This document shows, one piece after another, positions 36,868-45,672 of a stretch of 64,000 nucleotides of DNA (the first letter of the stretch is position 1; the number at the start of each line of letters is the position of its first letter). Source of the stretch: Thiosulfatihalobacter marinus. Its GTDB lineage: Bacteria > Pseudomonadota > Alphaproteobacteria > Rhodobacterales > Rhodobacteraceae. The stretch spans positions 310,001-374,000 of the forward strand of contig NZ_JAECRZ010000001.1 of the NCBI RefSeq assembly GCF_016019955.1. Reading direction: 5' to 3'. The notes below the pieces were generated by a model that saw only the letters and a list, made by a program, of their open reading frames with translations, ran no database searches and was not told the origin of the DNA. Both the position numbers and the translations under genes were made by a program.

Positions 36868-38009
36868 GCCGCGTCCGCGATCAGCTGGCGCGAGATGATC
36901 AGGCGCATGATTTCATTGGTGCCCTCCAGGATCTGATGCACGCGCAGATCACGCACGATTTTTTCGATGCCGTAATCGGCAAGATAGCCATAGCCGCCAT
37001 GCAGTTGCAGGCAGCCATTGGCCACCTCAAAGGCGCTGTCCGTCACCATCAGCTTGGCCATGGCGCAGAATTTCGAGGCATCATGCGCGCCATTGTCCAG
37101 CTTCCATGCGGCCTGGCGCAGGAAGGTGCGCGAGGCCTGCAACCTGGTCTCGAACTCGGCCAGCTTGAATTGCAGCGCCTGGAACTGGTTGATGGGTTTG
37201 CCGAACGCCTTGCGCTCGGACATGTATTGCAAGGTCAGGTCCAGCGCCTTTTGCGCGCCGCCAAGGGCGGAGGCGGCGATGTTCAGACGACCGCCATCCA
37301 GCCCGGCCATGGCATAGACAAAGCCCTTGCCCTCTTCGCCGATCAGGTTGTCGGCGGGAACCTTGCAATCGTCGAACTGAACCTGTGCGGTGGGTTGCGC
37401 CAGCCACCCCATTTTCTTTTCCAGCGCGCCGAACGACAGGCCGTCGGCGCCGTCCTCGACCACCAATGCGGAAATGCCCCTGGGGCCATCGTCGCCGGTG
37501 CGCACCATGGTGACATAGGCATCCGAGTAACCGCCGCCCGAGATGAACGCCTTGGTGCCGTTCAGCACATAGCCGTCATTGCTGCGTTCGGCGCGGGTTT
37601 TCAGCGCGGCGGCATCCGAGCCGGAACCGGGTTCCGTCAGGCAGTAGGAAAACACCCTGGACATGGTGCACAGATCGGGAAGCCATTTCTGCCTGGTCTC
37701 TTCGGAGCCGAACTTGTCGATCATGCCGCCGCACATATTGTGGATCGACAGGAACGAGCCAACTGCGGGGCAGGACATGGCAAGGGCCTCGAATACGAGC
37801 GTCGCGTCCAGTCGCGAGAGACCGGAGCCGCCAAAGTCCTCGGACACGTAGATGCCGCCCAGCCCCAGTTCGGCAATCCGTGGCCACAGCTCTTTCGGGA
37901 TGGTTCCGGCGGCTTCCCATTCCTGCGCGTAAGGGGCGATGTTGTCTTCGCCAAAGCCTTTGGCCATGTCAAAGATCAGCGTCTGTTCCTCGGTCAGTGC
38001 GAAATCCAT
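36864..38009 (-). CDS. Acyl-CoA dehydrogenase, probably isobutyryl-CoA dehydrogenase
   Basis: A 381-residue FAD-dependent acyl-CoA dehydrogenase with CLTEPGSGSDAAALKT (FAD contact), YVLNGTKAFISGGGYSDAYV, and the C-terminal GGYGYLADYGIEKIVRDLRVHQILEGTNEIMR block, the region that normally holds the catalytic Glu. The neighbouring hydrolase and mmsB genes make the branched-chain substrate isobutyryl-CoA the best guess; sequence alone cannot separate it from short-chain relatives. First gene of the operon; palindromic sites lie upstream. Confidence 0.88.
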   Translation of the reverse strand: MDFALTEEQTLIFDMAKGFGEDNIAPYAQEWEAAGTIPKELWPRIAELGLGGIYVSEDFGGSGLSRLDATLVFEALAMSCPAVGSFLSIHNMCGGMIDKFGSEETRQKWLPDLCTMSRVFSYCLTEPGSGSDAAALKTRAERSNDGYVLNGTKAFISGGGYSDAYVTMVRTGDDGPRGISALVVEDGADGLSFGALEKKMGWLAQPTAQVQFDDCKVPADNLIGEEGKGFVYAMAGLDGGRLNIAASALGGAQKALDLTLQYMSERKAFGKPINQFQALQFKLAEFETRLQASRTFLRQAAWKLDNGAHDASKFCAMAKLMVTDSAFEVANGCLQLHGGYGYLADYGIEKIVRDLRVHQILEGTNEIMRLIISRQLIADAA

Positions 38010-38028
38010 CGGGCGCCTCCCAGCAAGG

Positions 38029-38048
38029 TTAAATGAACGTGCGTTTAA
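38029..38048 (-). promoter_or_regulatory. Palindromic candidate operator before the acyl-CoA dehydrogenase gene
   Basis: The 20-bp stretch from TTAAATGAAC to GTGCGTTTAA matches its own reverse complement at 16 of 20 positions, with TTAAA/TTTAA ends. It starts 20 bp before the gene. TetR-type regulators of acyl-CoA degradation bind sites of this form; none is encoded in the window. Confidence 0.45.
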
Positions 38049-38082
38049 TAATACAAAGCTTGCAGGAATATGTCAGGCCGAA

Positions 38083-38107
38083 TTTTTGCAAAACGTCTTG
38101 CAAAAAT
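38083..38107. promoter_or_regulatory. Inverted TTGCAAAAA repeat between the ligase and dehydrogenase genes
   Basis: TTTTTGCAA (38083-38091) and TTGCAAAAA (38098-38106) form a perfect 9-bp inverted repeat with a 6-bp spacer, directly after the YbdK-type gene stop and about 75-98 bp before the dehydrogenase start. The right arm plus the next T equals the TTGCAAAAAT seen twice before mmsA. It could be a regulator site, a terminator hairpin, or both. Confidence 0.5.
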
Positions 38108-39240
38108 CACAGATCGGCGTGGAATTCCTCGGTCAGGTGTCTGACCACCGCGCGCAGGGCCTGATCGGGTGTGCTGCCTGCCTGCAAGGCGTCGGCATGG
38201 ACCGCGCGCTGCCGGTCGGCGCTGGTACCGGTTTGCAGAATTGTCAGAGCGTGTTCGATTTCCGGAAGGCTTTGCAGCGCGTCGGCGTCTTGACCCACCA
38301 GTTCGATCAGCTCTTGCAAAAGCGTGTCAAAGGGCAGGATTTCGCGCTGGCCCCAATCGATCAACCCTTCGGAAATGCCATACCGCTGCGCGCGCCAGCG
38401 GTTTTCCTCGATCAGGAAGCGATCGTAAAGCCGCCAGCGTTGGTTGCGCGAGGCCAGCCGCCACAGCATCCGGCACAGCGCCTGTGTCAGCGCGGCGATG
38501 GTCAGTGTGGTTTCCAAAAGAGGGGACACGTCGCAGATGCGGCTTTCGATGGTGGGAAAGCGCGAGGACGGGCGCAGATCCCACCAGATTTTCGAGGAAT
38601 CCTCGATCACGCCGACGCGGGTCATGGCCTGAACCGAGCGTTCATAGGTCGACCAGCTGTCCATCTGGGGCGGGATGCCGGTGCGGGGCAGGTTGTCGAA
38701 TACGGTAAGCCGGTAGCAGGCAAGCCCGGTATCCTGTCCCTGCCAGAACGGCGAGGAGCAACTGAGCGCCAGAAGATGGGGCAGGAAATAGCGCATCTGG
38801 TTCATCACGTCGATGCGCAGATCAGGGTTATCGATCCCCACATGCACATGTTGACCGCAGATCAGCATACGCCGCACCACCCCGCCCAGATCGTCGCGCA
38901 GGGCGTTGTAGCGTTGCTTGTTGGTGTGATGCTGGTCGCGCCAGTCGGAAAACGGGTGGCACGAGGCGGCGATGGGCGCGAGATTGAAGCGCGCGGCCTC
39001 TTCGGCGACGGCGCTGCGCAGGCGGCGCAAATCCTCTCGGGCCTGGCCAATGGTGCCGCAGACCCGCGAGCCGATCTCGATCTGGCAGTTGAGATATTCG
39101 GGCGCCACCTGGTTTTCGAGCCGGACCTTGCAGGCCTCCATCAGGCCTTCGGGCGCGGGCGCCAGATCAAAGCTGTCCTTGTCGACAAGAAGATATTCTT
39201 CCTCGACCCCGATGGTGAAATCCGGTTCCTTCAGTGCCAT
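38107..39240 (-). CDS. YbdK-type carboxylate-amine ligase (glutamate-cysteine ligase 2 family)
   Basis: A 377-residue GCS2-family ligase: [13 protein letters not shown] carries the metal-binding Glu run at the N-terminus; GQHVHVGI and ESRICDVSP are family blocks. Such enzymes join a carboxylate to an amine using ATP, and E. coli YbdK has weak glutamate-cysteine ligase activity; the natural substrate here is unknown. Start ATG 39240 has GGAGGG ahead. It sits inside the valine genes but nothing in the sequence ties it to valine. Confidence 0.87.
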   Translation of the reverse strand: MALKEPDFTIGVEEEYLLVDKDSFDLAPAPEGLMEACKVRLENQVAPEYLNCQIEIGSRVCGTIGQAREDLRRLRSAVAEEAARFNLAPIAASCHPFSDWRDQHHTNKQRYNALRDDLGGVVRRMLICGQHVHVGIDNPDLRIDVMNQMRYFLPHLLALSCSSPFWQGQDTGLACYRLTVFDNLPRTGIPPQMDSWSTYERSVQAMTRVGVIEDSSKIWWDLRPSSRFPTIESRICDVSPLLETTLTIAALTQALCRMLWRLASRNQRWRLYDRFLIEENRWRAQRYGISEGLIDWGQREILPFDTLLQELIELVGQDADALQSLPEIEHALTILQTGTSADRQRAVHADALQAGSTPDQALRAVVRHLTEEFHADL

Positions 39241-39337
39241 GATCGCCCTCCGCCCTGGCCGTTGGGCAAGTTGAACAGCAAACCCCCGCGTTTTCAAGAA
39301 GTTCCGCCGGGCCGACGGCGCGGGCAAGGGCCGCGCG

Positions 39338-39757
39338 TCAGCCGACCACGGTGGTTGCGGCCGACAATTCGGACGGATCGATGGCCAGTACCTCGCAGGC
39401 CTGCGCCAGGCTGGGCAGGACCAGCGGCACGACGGCGTGAAGGTTGTTCCACGACCGCAAAGCCGCCATTGCCATGGATTGTGTCACGTCATCGGGTGCG
39501 ACAAAAATCAGGTGAACCGGGGTCTTTCCACCCAGGAATGCTTCCGTCTGGTGGGCCTGCAATTCCATGATGCGGGAAAAATCGCGTTCATAGTCGCGAA
39601 CCTCGGTCAGATCGATCAGCTGTGACTGGTGCGGCCGGAAATCCGGATGCCGTGTGTAATTGTCGAATTCGGCAAAGGTTTCTCGCAGGTCAACTTGGCC
39701 GCTGAAACGAACATAAGCCAGGCTGTGGGTAGGGAGAATTCGAAATGTGACGGGCAT
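39338..39757 (-). CDS. Uncharacterised 139-residue protein, STAS/SpoIIAA-like layout
   Basis: A soluble alpha/beta protein, [20 protein letters not shown] onward. The arrangement of an opening strand pair ending in FSGQV, a helix ([14 protein letters not shown]) and then a strand QLIDLTEV resembles SpoIIAA/STAS-like small proteins, but I would not assign function from this. The ATG at 39757 is preferred to a TTG 21 bp upstream; neither has a clear ribosome-binding site. It follows the mmsA terminator, so it may have its own promoter or rely on readthrough. Confidence 0.6.
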   Translation of the reverse strand: MPVTFRILPTHSLAYVRFSGQVDLRETFAEFDNYTRHPDFRPHQSQLIDLTEVRDYERDFSRIMELQAHQTEAFLGGKTPVHLIFVAPDDVTQSMAMAALRSWNNLHAVVPLVLPSLAQACEVLAIDPSELSAATTVVG

Positions 39758-39780
39758 TTTGGCTTTGGCGGTGGACAATG

Positions 39781-39807
39781 GAAAACGGGCGACCCGCGGG
39801 GCCGCCC
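39781..39807 (-). terminator. Terminator of mmsA
   Basis: On the minus strand GGGCGGCCC-CGC-GGGTCGCCC forms a 9-bp stem (one G-T pair) followed by GTTTTCC, 30 bp after the mmsA stop. Confidence 0.8.
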
Positions 39808-39836
39808 ATTTCCAATCTCATATTCTGATCTTTGGA

Positions 39837-41336
39837 TCAATCCATCGGCTTGAAGTTGAACTCGCCACCTTCCTTGATGCCCGAGGGCCAGCGCGATGTG
39901 ATCGTCTTGGTGCGCGTGTAGAATTTGAACGCATCCGGGCCGTGCTGGTTCAGGTCGCCAAAGGCGGATTTCTTCCAGCCGCCAAAGGTGTGATAGGCCA
40001 GCGGCACCGGGATCGGGACATTTACGCCGACCATGCCGATATTGATCCGGTTGGCGAAATCGCGCGCGGCATCGCCATCGCGGGTAAAGATTGCGGTGCC
40101 ATTGCCGTATTCGTGATTCATGGCAAGGCCAAGCGCCTCTTCGTAGCTTTGGGCGCGCACGGTGGACAGCACGGGACCGAAGATTTCCTTTTTGTAGATG
40201 TCCATGTCCGGGGTCACGTTGTCAAAGAGGTGCGGACCGACAAAAAAGCCGTCCTCATAACCTTGCAGGTTGAAATCGCGGCCATCGACCACCAGCTTGG
40301 CGCCCTGTTCGATACCGGTCTCGACCAGACGCAGGATGTTTTCCTTCGCGGCAGCGGTCACAACCGGGCCATAATCCACGTCATCGCCTGCGGTGTAGGG
40401 GCCGACCTTGAGTTTTTCGATGCGCGGCACCAGCTTTTCAATCAGGCGGTCGGCGGTTTCGTCGCCCACCGGAACAGCCACCGAGATCGCCATGCAGCGT
40501 TCGCCCGCCGCGCCATAGCCGGCCCCGACAAGCGCGTCGGCGGCCTGATCCATATCGGCATCGGGCATGATGATCATGTGGTTCTTTGCGCCGCCGAAAC
40601 ACTGTACCCGTTTGCCCTGGGCACAGCCGGTGCCGTAGATATATTCGGCAATCGGGGTCGAGCCGACAAAGCCGACAGACTGGATGATCGGATCATACAG
40701 GATTGCGTCCACGGCTTCCTTGTCGCCGTTCACAACCTGGATGATACCCTTGGGCAGACCGGCCTCTTCCAGCAGTTCTGCCAGCATCAGCGGTACGGAA
40801 GGATCGCGCTCGGAGGGCTTGAGGATGAAGGCGTTGCCGCAGGCGATGGCGGGGGCAAACATCCACATCGGAATCATGGCGGGGAAGTTGAACGGGGTGA
40901 TGCCGGCGGTCACGCCAAGCGCCTGGCGCATCGAGTAGATATCAATGCCGGGGCCGGCGCTGTCGGTGTATTCACCCTTGAGCATCTGCGGCGCACCGAT
41001 GCAGTATTCCACCACTTCCAGGCCACGTTGCACGTCGCCCTTGGCATCGGGGAATGTCTTGCCGTGTTCGCGGCTGAGCGCCTCGGCCAGCTTGTCCATG
41101 TCGCGGTTCAGCAAGTCGACGAATTTCATCAGCACGCGGGCGCGGCGCTGGGGATTGACGGCGGCCCATGCGGGCTGGGCGGCGGCGGCGATGGCCACGG
41201 CCTGGGCCATTTCCTCTTTCGAGGCGAGCGGGCATCTGGCCTGCACTTCGCCGGTGGCGGGGTTGAAAACGTCGGAAAAACGGCCCGACGTGCCTTTGAC
41301 ATGCGCGCCGTTGATATAGTGGGTCAGTTCTTGCAT
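39837..41336 (-). CDS. mmsA: CoA-acylating methylmalonate-semialdehyde dehydrogenase
   Basis: A 499-residue aldehyde dehydrogenase that converts methylmalonate semialdehyde to propionyl-CoA, the last dedicated step of valine breakdown and part of inositol breakdown. ITPFNFPAMIPMWMFAPAIA and GGAKNHMIIMPDADMDQA are diagnostic of MMSDH; the catalytic Cys lies in GAAGERCMAIS. ATG 41336 is preceded by GGAGGATC. It is divergent from a LysR regulator and separated from the rest of the pathway by two genes. Confidence 0.95.
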   Translation of the reverse strand: MQELTHYINGAHVKGTSGRFSDVFNPATGEVQARCPLASKEEMAQAVAIAAAAQPAWAAVNPQRRARVLMKFVDLLNRDMDKLAEALSREHGKTFPDAKGDVQRGLEVVEYCIGAPQMLKGEYTDSAGPGIDIYSMRQALGVTAGITPFNFPAMIPMWMFAPAIACGNAFILKPSERDPSVPLMLAELLEEAGLPKGIIQVVNGDKEAVDAILYDPIIQSVGFVGSTPIAEYIYGTGCAQGKRVQCFGGAKNHMIIMPDADMDQAADALVGAGYGAAGERCMAISVAVPVGDETADRLIEKLVPRIEKLKVGPYTAGDDVDYGPVVTAAAKENILRLVETGIEQGAKLVVDGRDFNLQGYEDGFFVGPHLFDNVTPDMDIYKKEIFGPVLSTVRAQSYEEALGLAMNHEYGNGTAIFTRDGDAARDFANRINIGMVGVNVPIPVPLAYHTFGGWKKSAFGDLNQHGPDAFKFYTRTKTITSRWPSGIKEGGEFNFKPMD

Positions 41337-41371
41337 GAGATCCTCCATCCAGGTTCGGCGCGAGAATAGAC

Positions 41372-41423
41372 TTGCAAAAATCCCTTGAAAAGAGACATGT
41401 TTTCAAAACGGCATTGCAAAAAT
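41372..41423. promoter_or_regulatory. LysR-type regulatory region between mmsA and its divergent regulator
   Basis: TTGCAAAAAT occurs at 41372-41381 and again at 41414-41423, flanking a perfect inverted repeat TTGAAAA-N8-TTTTCAA (41385-41406). The layout of repeated sites between a LysR gene and its divergent target fits an autoregulated activator. The same decamer appears before the acyl-CoA dehydrogenase gene at 38098-38107. Confidence 0.6.
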
Positions 41424-41436
41424 GCAGGATAGGGGC

Positions 41437-42333
41437 ATGAAAACCAATTGGGACGATCTGAAAGTCTTTCTTGCCGTGGCGCGCGAAGAGAGCCTGTCCG
41501 CCGCCGGGCGGCAGTTGTCCGTGGATCCGGCGACGGTGGGGCGGCGGGTGGCGCGGCTGGAGGCGGCCTATGGGATGGCGCTGTTTGCCAAATCGCCCAC
41601 CGGGTATGCTTTGACCGATGCGGGGCAGCGGCTGATGGGCCATGCGGTGCGCATGGAGCAATCGCTGGAGGAAGCCTCGGAAGAGATGATGGGGCAAAGC
41701 TCTGGCCTGTCGGGACAAATCCGGATCGGCGCGCCGGACGGGGCGGCCAATTACCTTTTGCCCCAGGTTTGCGCGAAAATCGCCGAGGACAATCCCGACC
41801 TGGAAATACAGATCGTGGCATTGCCGCGCGTGGTGAGCCTGTCGCGGCGCGAGGCCGATCTGGTGGTGGCGGTCAGCGCGCCGACGGCGGGGCGGCTGAC
41901 GGTGCAGAAGATCACCGATTACCGGCTGCACCTTGCGGCGGCGCGGTGGTATCTGAAGCAGCATCCGCCCATCCAAACGCTGGACGATCTGCGCGATCAC
42001 ATGGTGGTGGGCTATATCCCCGACATGATTTTTGACAAGGAACTGGACTATTTGCACGAAACCGGGGTGGAGCGGGTGCGGCTTGCGTCGAACTCGGCCT
42101 CGGTGCAGTTCAACTGGGTTCGGCGCGGGGCGGGGATCGGGATCGTGCATGATTTTGCCATACCGTCAGCCAAGGCGATTCAAAAGGTTTTGCCCGATCA
42201 TATATCGCTCTCACGCAGCTTTTATCTGATCCGTCACGCGGACGATCGGCGGCTGGAACGAATGAACCGGTTTTCCGAGGCTTTGTGCGACGGGCTGCGT
42301 CAGGAGGTCGCCAGACTGGAAGCGCAATCTTGA
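41437..42333 (+). CDS. LysR-family transcriptional regulator, probable regulator of mmsA
   Basis: A 298-residue LysR protein. The N-terminal winged helix-turn-helix is typical (DLKVFLAVAREESLSAAGRQ, VDPATVGRRVARLEAAYG), with an inducer-binding domain from about residue 90. It starts at ATG 41437, 100 bp from the divergent mmsA start. By the usual LysR rule it should act on that intergenic region; an inducer such as a valine-derived acid or CoA ester is a guess. Confidence 0.88.
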   Translation: MKTNWDDLKVFLAVAREESLSAAGRQLSVDPATVGRRVARLEAAYGMALFAKSPTGYALTDAGQRLMGHAVRMEQSLEEASEEMMGQSSGLSGQIRIGAPDGAANYLLPQVCAKIAEDNPDLEIQIVALPRVVSLSRREADLVVAVSAPTAGRLTVQKITDYRLHLAAARWYLKQHPPIQTLDDLRDHMVVGYIPDMIFDKELDYLHETGVERVRLASNSASVQFNWVRRGAGIGIVHDFAIPSAKAIQKVLPDHISLSRSFYLIRHADDRRLERMNRFSEALCDGLRQEVARLEAQS

Positions 42334-42394
42334 CAAGACCGATTCTTGCGGCAACGCTTGATTTTAAGGAACATTTTTACCGGAGGTCCGCCAC

Positions 42395-42829
42395 ATGCTT
42401 GTTCACCAGATTCTCAAGTCCAAAGGGTCGGAAGGGGTTTTGACAGTCAAACCCGGCACGCTTGTGTCGGAGGCGGCGAAGATTTTGGCGGAGAAGGGGA
42501 TCGGGACCGTGGTGGTTTCGGAAGATGGCACCGTGCCGGCGGGCATCCTGTCGGAGCGGGATATCGTTCGGGAACTGGCACGTACCGGTGTGGGCTGTAT
42601 GGCGGAACGGGTGGACGCCTACATGACCACCGAGCTTGTCACCTGCGCCCGCAATGACGACGCGGTCAATGTGTTGGAAAAGATGACCGCCGGGCGGTTC
42701 CGGCACATGCCGGTGATGGAAGACGGCAAGCTGGTGGGCCTTGTTTCACTGGGCGATGCGGTCAAGGCGCGGCTGAGCGAGCTGGCGATGGAAAAGGACG
42801 CGCTGGAAGGCATGATCATGGGGCACTGA
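42395..42829 (+). CDS. Two-CBS-domain protein
   Basis: A 144-residue protein consisting of a tandem CBS pair: LTVKPGTLVSEAAKILAEKG..GTVVVSEDG..GILSERDIVRELA (first) and MTTELVTCARNDDAVNVLEK..RHMPVMEDGKLVGLVSLGDAV (second). CBS pairs bind adenine nucleotides and act as energy or redox sensors; stand-alone forms in alphaproteobacteria have no fixed partner. ACCGGAGG precedes the start. Confidence 0.9.
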   Translation: MLVHQILKSKGSEGVLTVKPGTLVSEAAKILAEKGIGTVVVSEDGTVPAGILSERDIVRELARTGVGCMAERVDAYMTTELVTCARNDDAVNVLEKMTAGRFRHMPVMEDGKLVGLVSLGDAVKARLSELAMEKDALEGMIMGH

Positions 42830-42935
42830 GGCCCCGCCGGCTGCCGACACACAGGACAACCCAGGGGCGGATCGGCTCTTGCAATCGGGTGCGCAATATT
42901 GTTGCGTGCGTTCAGGCCAGATGCGGAGAACTGAC

Positions 42936-43433
42936 ATGCGGACAGCGCTTTACCCGGGCACGTTTGACCCGATCACCCTGGGACATATCGACATTATCCA
43001 GCGCGCGTCGGTGTTGGTGGACCGGCTGGTGATCGGGGTTGCGATCAACCGGGACAAGGGCCCGCTGTTTTCGCTGGAGGAGCGGGTGGCGATGATCGAG
43101 GCGGAATGTGCCAAATTGTCCGAACAGACCGGCACCGAGATCGTGGCGCATCCGTTCGAGAACCTTCTGATCGATTGTGCCAAGGATGTGGGCGCCCGGA
43201 TCATTGTGCGCGGGCTTCGTGCGGTGACGGATTTTGAATATGAATATCAGATGGTTGGCATGAACCGGGCGCTGGATGCGAGCATCGAGACCGTGTTTCT
43301 TATGGCCGATCTGAAACACCAGGCGATCGCCAGCAAGCTGGTCAAGGAGATCGCGCGGCTGGATGGGGATGTATCGAAATTCGTCACGCCGCCGGTGCGC
43401 GAGGCGTTGATTGCGCGGTTGGGCGAGCGGTGA
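42936..43433 (+). CDS. coaD: Phosphopantetheine adenylyltransferase
   Basis: A 165-residue nucleotidyltransferase making dephospho-CoA from 4'-phosphopantetheine and ATP. The start MRTALYPGTFDPITLGHIDI contains the TxGH nucleotide-binding motif; IIVRGLRAVTDFEYEYQM and the C-terminal block HQAIASKLVKEIARLDGDVS are characteristic of CoaD. Start ATG 42936 by conservation. Length is typical. Confidence 0.96.
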   Translation: MRTALYPGTFDPITLGHIDIIQRASVLVDRLVIGVAINRDKGPLFSLEERVAMIEAECAKLSEQTGTEIVAHPFENLLIDCAKDVGARIIVRGLRAVTDFEYEYQMVGMNRALDASIETVFLMADLKHQAIASKLVKEIARLDGDVSKFVTPPVREALIARLGER

Positions 43434-43749
43434 GGCCGTTCTGAGCGGGCCCTGTGGGCGCGCGGGTGGAATTTGAGTATTTTTGGCAAAATGAAGACAG
43501 GGGACGGGGGCGGATTTCCACGGTCCGCGCCCTGAGCGACGAATCGGTAGTTAACGATCTGGAATCGTTGGAAAATACCGGGTCGGCGTTGCGTCGGTAT
43601 CGCGTCGGTATCGCGTTGGTGGCGCGGGCGTGGTTTCGGGGGATTACCGTGGCGTGCGTTGCGCGGGCCGGGTGCCGGGCGATGGGCCTTGCATGGCGCG
43701 GGCGGGCGCGTCAGGTTGGCGGGGCAACAGGACAGACGAGGGGCGCGGC
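43434..43749. other. Intergenic region between coaD and DUF808 with several short motifs
   Basis: 316 bp without a convincing gene. It holds an AT-rich motif at 43474-43496 (TTTGAGTATTTTTGGCAAAA followed by ATGAAG), TTAACG at 43551-43556, a short inverted repeat AACGAT-CTGGA-ATCGTT (43553-43569), and the 11-bp repeat array at 43580-43623. Confidence 0.6.
43580..43623. repeat. 11-bp tandem repeat, about four units
   Basis: Units GGGTCGGCGTT (imperfect), GCGTCGGTATC, GCGTCGGTATC and GCGTTGGTGGC follow one another with an exact 11-bp period. It shares consensus and period with the array at 13644-13676. Confidence 0.75.
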
Positions 43750-44706
43750 ATGAGCGGGTTGCTGGCATTGCTGGATGACGTGGCGGGGATCGCCAAGGTG
43801 GCGGCGGCCTCGGTGGACGACGTGGCGGCGCAGGCGGCCAAGGCCGGGGCCAAGGCGGCGGGGGCGGTGATCGACGACGCGGCGGTGACGCCGAAATATC
43901 TTCAGGGGTTTTCGGCGTCGCGCGAATTGCCGATCATCTGGCGGATTGCCAGGGGATCGTTCAAGAACAAGCTGCTTTACCTGTTGCCGGTGGGGTTGTT
44001 GCTGGCCAATTTCGCGCCCTGGGCGATTTCGCCGCTGTTGATGCTGGGCGGGGCCTATCTGTGTTTCGAGGGGGCGGAGAAGGTCTGGCATGTGATGCGG
44101 CCGCATGACGAGGTGCAGGTTTTCAAGGAGGACGTACCGGGCGATCCGGCGCATTTGGAGGAACAGAAGGCGGCCGGGGCGATCAAGACGGATTTCATCC
44201 TGTCCGCCGAGATCATGACCATTGCGCTGGCGGCGATCCCGGACAGCAATATCTGGATGGAGGCGGCGACGCTGGCCACCGTGGGGATTGGCATAACGGT
44301 GGCGGTGTATGGCAGTGTTGCGCTGATCGTGAAGGCGGATGATTTCGGCCTGTTTCTGTATGCCAATGGCCGATTGGGTGCGACGCGCTGGTTCGGGCGT
44401 ATGCTGGTGCGCTTGATGCCGGGGTTCATGAAGGTGCTGACCATCGTGGGAACGGCGGCGATGCTGTGGGTGGGTGGCTCGATCGTATTGCACGGGCTGG
44501 ACGAGCTGGGCTTTGGCGGGTTGAGCCGGCAGATTTACGACTGGGCCTCGGGCGCGGGCCAGGCCGCACCCGCCGCCTGGGCCGGGATCGTGAAATGGGT
44601 TGCCAGGGCGGCGATGGACGGGGTGTTCGGGGTGGCGCTGGGGCTGGGGCTGATCCCTTTGGTGACCAAGGGTATCGCGCCGCTGATCGCGCGGTTGAAA
44701 TCCTGA
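43750..44706 (+). CDS. DUF808 family membrane protein
   Basis: A 318-residue inner-membrane protein of the DUF808 (YedI-like) family. MSGLLALLDDVAGIAKVAAA and DVAAQAAKAGAKAAGAVIDD are the conserved N-terminal block, followed by about six to seven hydrophobic segments (KNKLLYLLPVGLLLANFAPW, GVFGVALGLGLIPLVTKGI and others). Function unknown. Start ATG 43750. Convergent with the acyltransferase gene, separated by 4 bp. Confidence 0.88.
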   Translation: MSGLLALLDDVAGIAKVAAASVDDVAAQAAKAGAKAAGAVIDDAAVTPKYLQGFSASRELPIIWRIARGSFKNKLLYLLPVGLLLANFAPWAISPLLMLGGAYLCFEGAEKVWHVMRPHDEVQVFKEDVPGDPAHLEEQKAAGAIKTDFILSAEIMTIALAAIPDSNIWMEAATLATVGIGITVAVYGSVALIVKADDFGLFLYANGRLGATRWFGRMLVRLMPGFMKVLTIVGTAAMLWVGGSIVLHGLDELGFGGLSRQIYDWASGAGQAAPAAWAGIVKWVARAAMDGVFGVALGLGLIPLVTKGIAPLIARLKS

Positions 44707-44710
44707 CAGG

Positions 44711-45469
44711 TCAGGCGCGCGGAACGGGGCCGGTTCGGGATGTGGCGCGGTCGTAGGTGCGGACCATGGCCGCGCGCAGATCCGTCAGCGCCGCGTCGGT
44801 GCAGGTGGCGGTGCAGGTGGGGATGTCCATCTGGTCCAGCACGTCGATGCGGATGGTGCCCTTGCGGGGGAAGATGCGGCCGCGTGGCAGCAGCGTATCA
44901 GAGCCCGAGATGACGATGGGCCGAATGGCGCGCCCGGTGGATCGGGCGATCAGTACGCAGCCGGCCTTGAACGGGGCCAGCCCGGAGTGACGGGCGCGGG
45001 TGCCTTCGACAAACAGGATGGCCGAGCGGCGGGCGGGCATGTCCGCGACGGCGGCGGTGAGCGACTCCAGTGCGTTGCGGCCCTGGGCGCGGTCGATTTC
45101 CAGCAGGCCGGCGCCCTGAAAGCCGCGTTTGAGCAGGGCGGCATCGCATAATTCCTTCTTGGCGCCGAAAGTAACCCATTTTTCCGCCGGGATCACGTGC
45201 AACAGGCTGAACCCGTCCAGGTGGCTGCGGTGATTGACGGCGATGATCGAGTTGGTATCGCAGGCAAGTTTGGCGCGGTCCGCCTCGGAAATCTCGACCC
45301 GGACGCTGAGCAGCCACAAAAGCCAGGAACAGCTGCGCGAGACCGTGCGCCAGAACCAGCCGCGAAATCCGGGGCGGTGGCCGCACAGCACCGGGACAAA
45401 GGCGACAAACAGGAAGACGGCAGGGCCGATCAGGACGAGCAGCGCCCGCTTGGCAAAAACAGTGATCAT
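44711..45469 (-). CDS. PlsC-like 1-acyl-glycerol-3-phosphate acyltransferase
   Basis: A 252-residue membrane-associated acyltransferase: N-terminal hydrophobic segment (LLVLIGPAVFLFVAFVPVL), catalytic NHRSHLDG (His80 and Asp85, HX4D), and FVEGTRARHSGLAPFKAG, matching the EGTR motif that binds the phosphate. It would add an acyl chain to a lysophospholipid or related acceptor. Another family member in this window lies at 59867; which one makes phosphatidic acid cannot be told from sequence. Confidence 0.87.
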   Translation of the reverse strand: MITVFAKRALLVLIGPAVFLFVAFVPVLCGHRPGFRGWFWRTVSRSCSWLLWLLSVRVEISEADRAKLACDTNSIIAVNHRSHLDGFSLLHVIPAEKWVTFGAKKELCDAALLKRGFQGAGLLEIDRAQGRNALESLTAAVADMPARRSAILFVEGTRARHSGLAPFKAGCVLIARSTGRAIRPIVISGSDTLLPRGRIFPRKGTIRIDVLDQMDIPTCTATCTDAALTDLRAAMVRTYDRATSRTGPVPRA

Positions 45470-45620
45470 TGGCGGTATCCCTGACCCGTGGCGCTGCTGG
45501 CGCGCGGTGCCGGAGAGGAGCGGCGGGGGCGGGACAACCGTGCCTGTTTACACGGGAATGGCGGGAATGCCACGGGTCATTTGACCCCCGGGTCAGCGGC
45601 GTGGGGCGCCGGGAAAGACA

Positions 45621-45647
45621 AAGGGGCGCCCGGATGGACGCCCCCTT
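45621..45647 (-). terminator. Terminator of tkt
   Basis: On the minus strand GGGGCGTCC-ATCC-GGGCGCCCC pairs with one mismatch and is followed by TTTGTCTTT. It closely resembles the fba terminator. Confidence 0.7.
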
Positions 45648-45672
45648 GGGAAAATTGGCGGGTTGGCGCGGG

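Noticed and set aside
45621-45647. tkt and fba terminators as a shared mobile repeat
   Set aside because: They look alike (GGGCGTCC..GGGCGCCC), but this is the common form of terminators in high-GC Rhodobacteraceae and does not require a mobile element.
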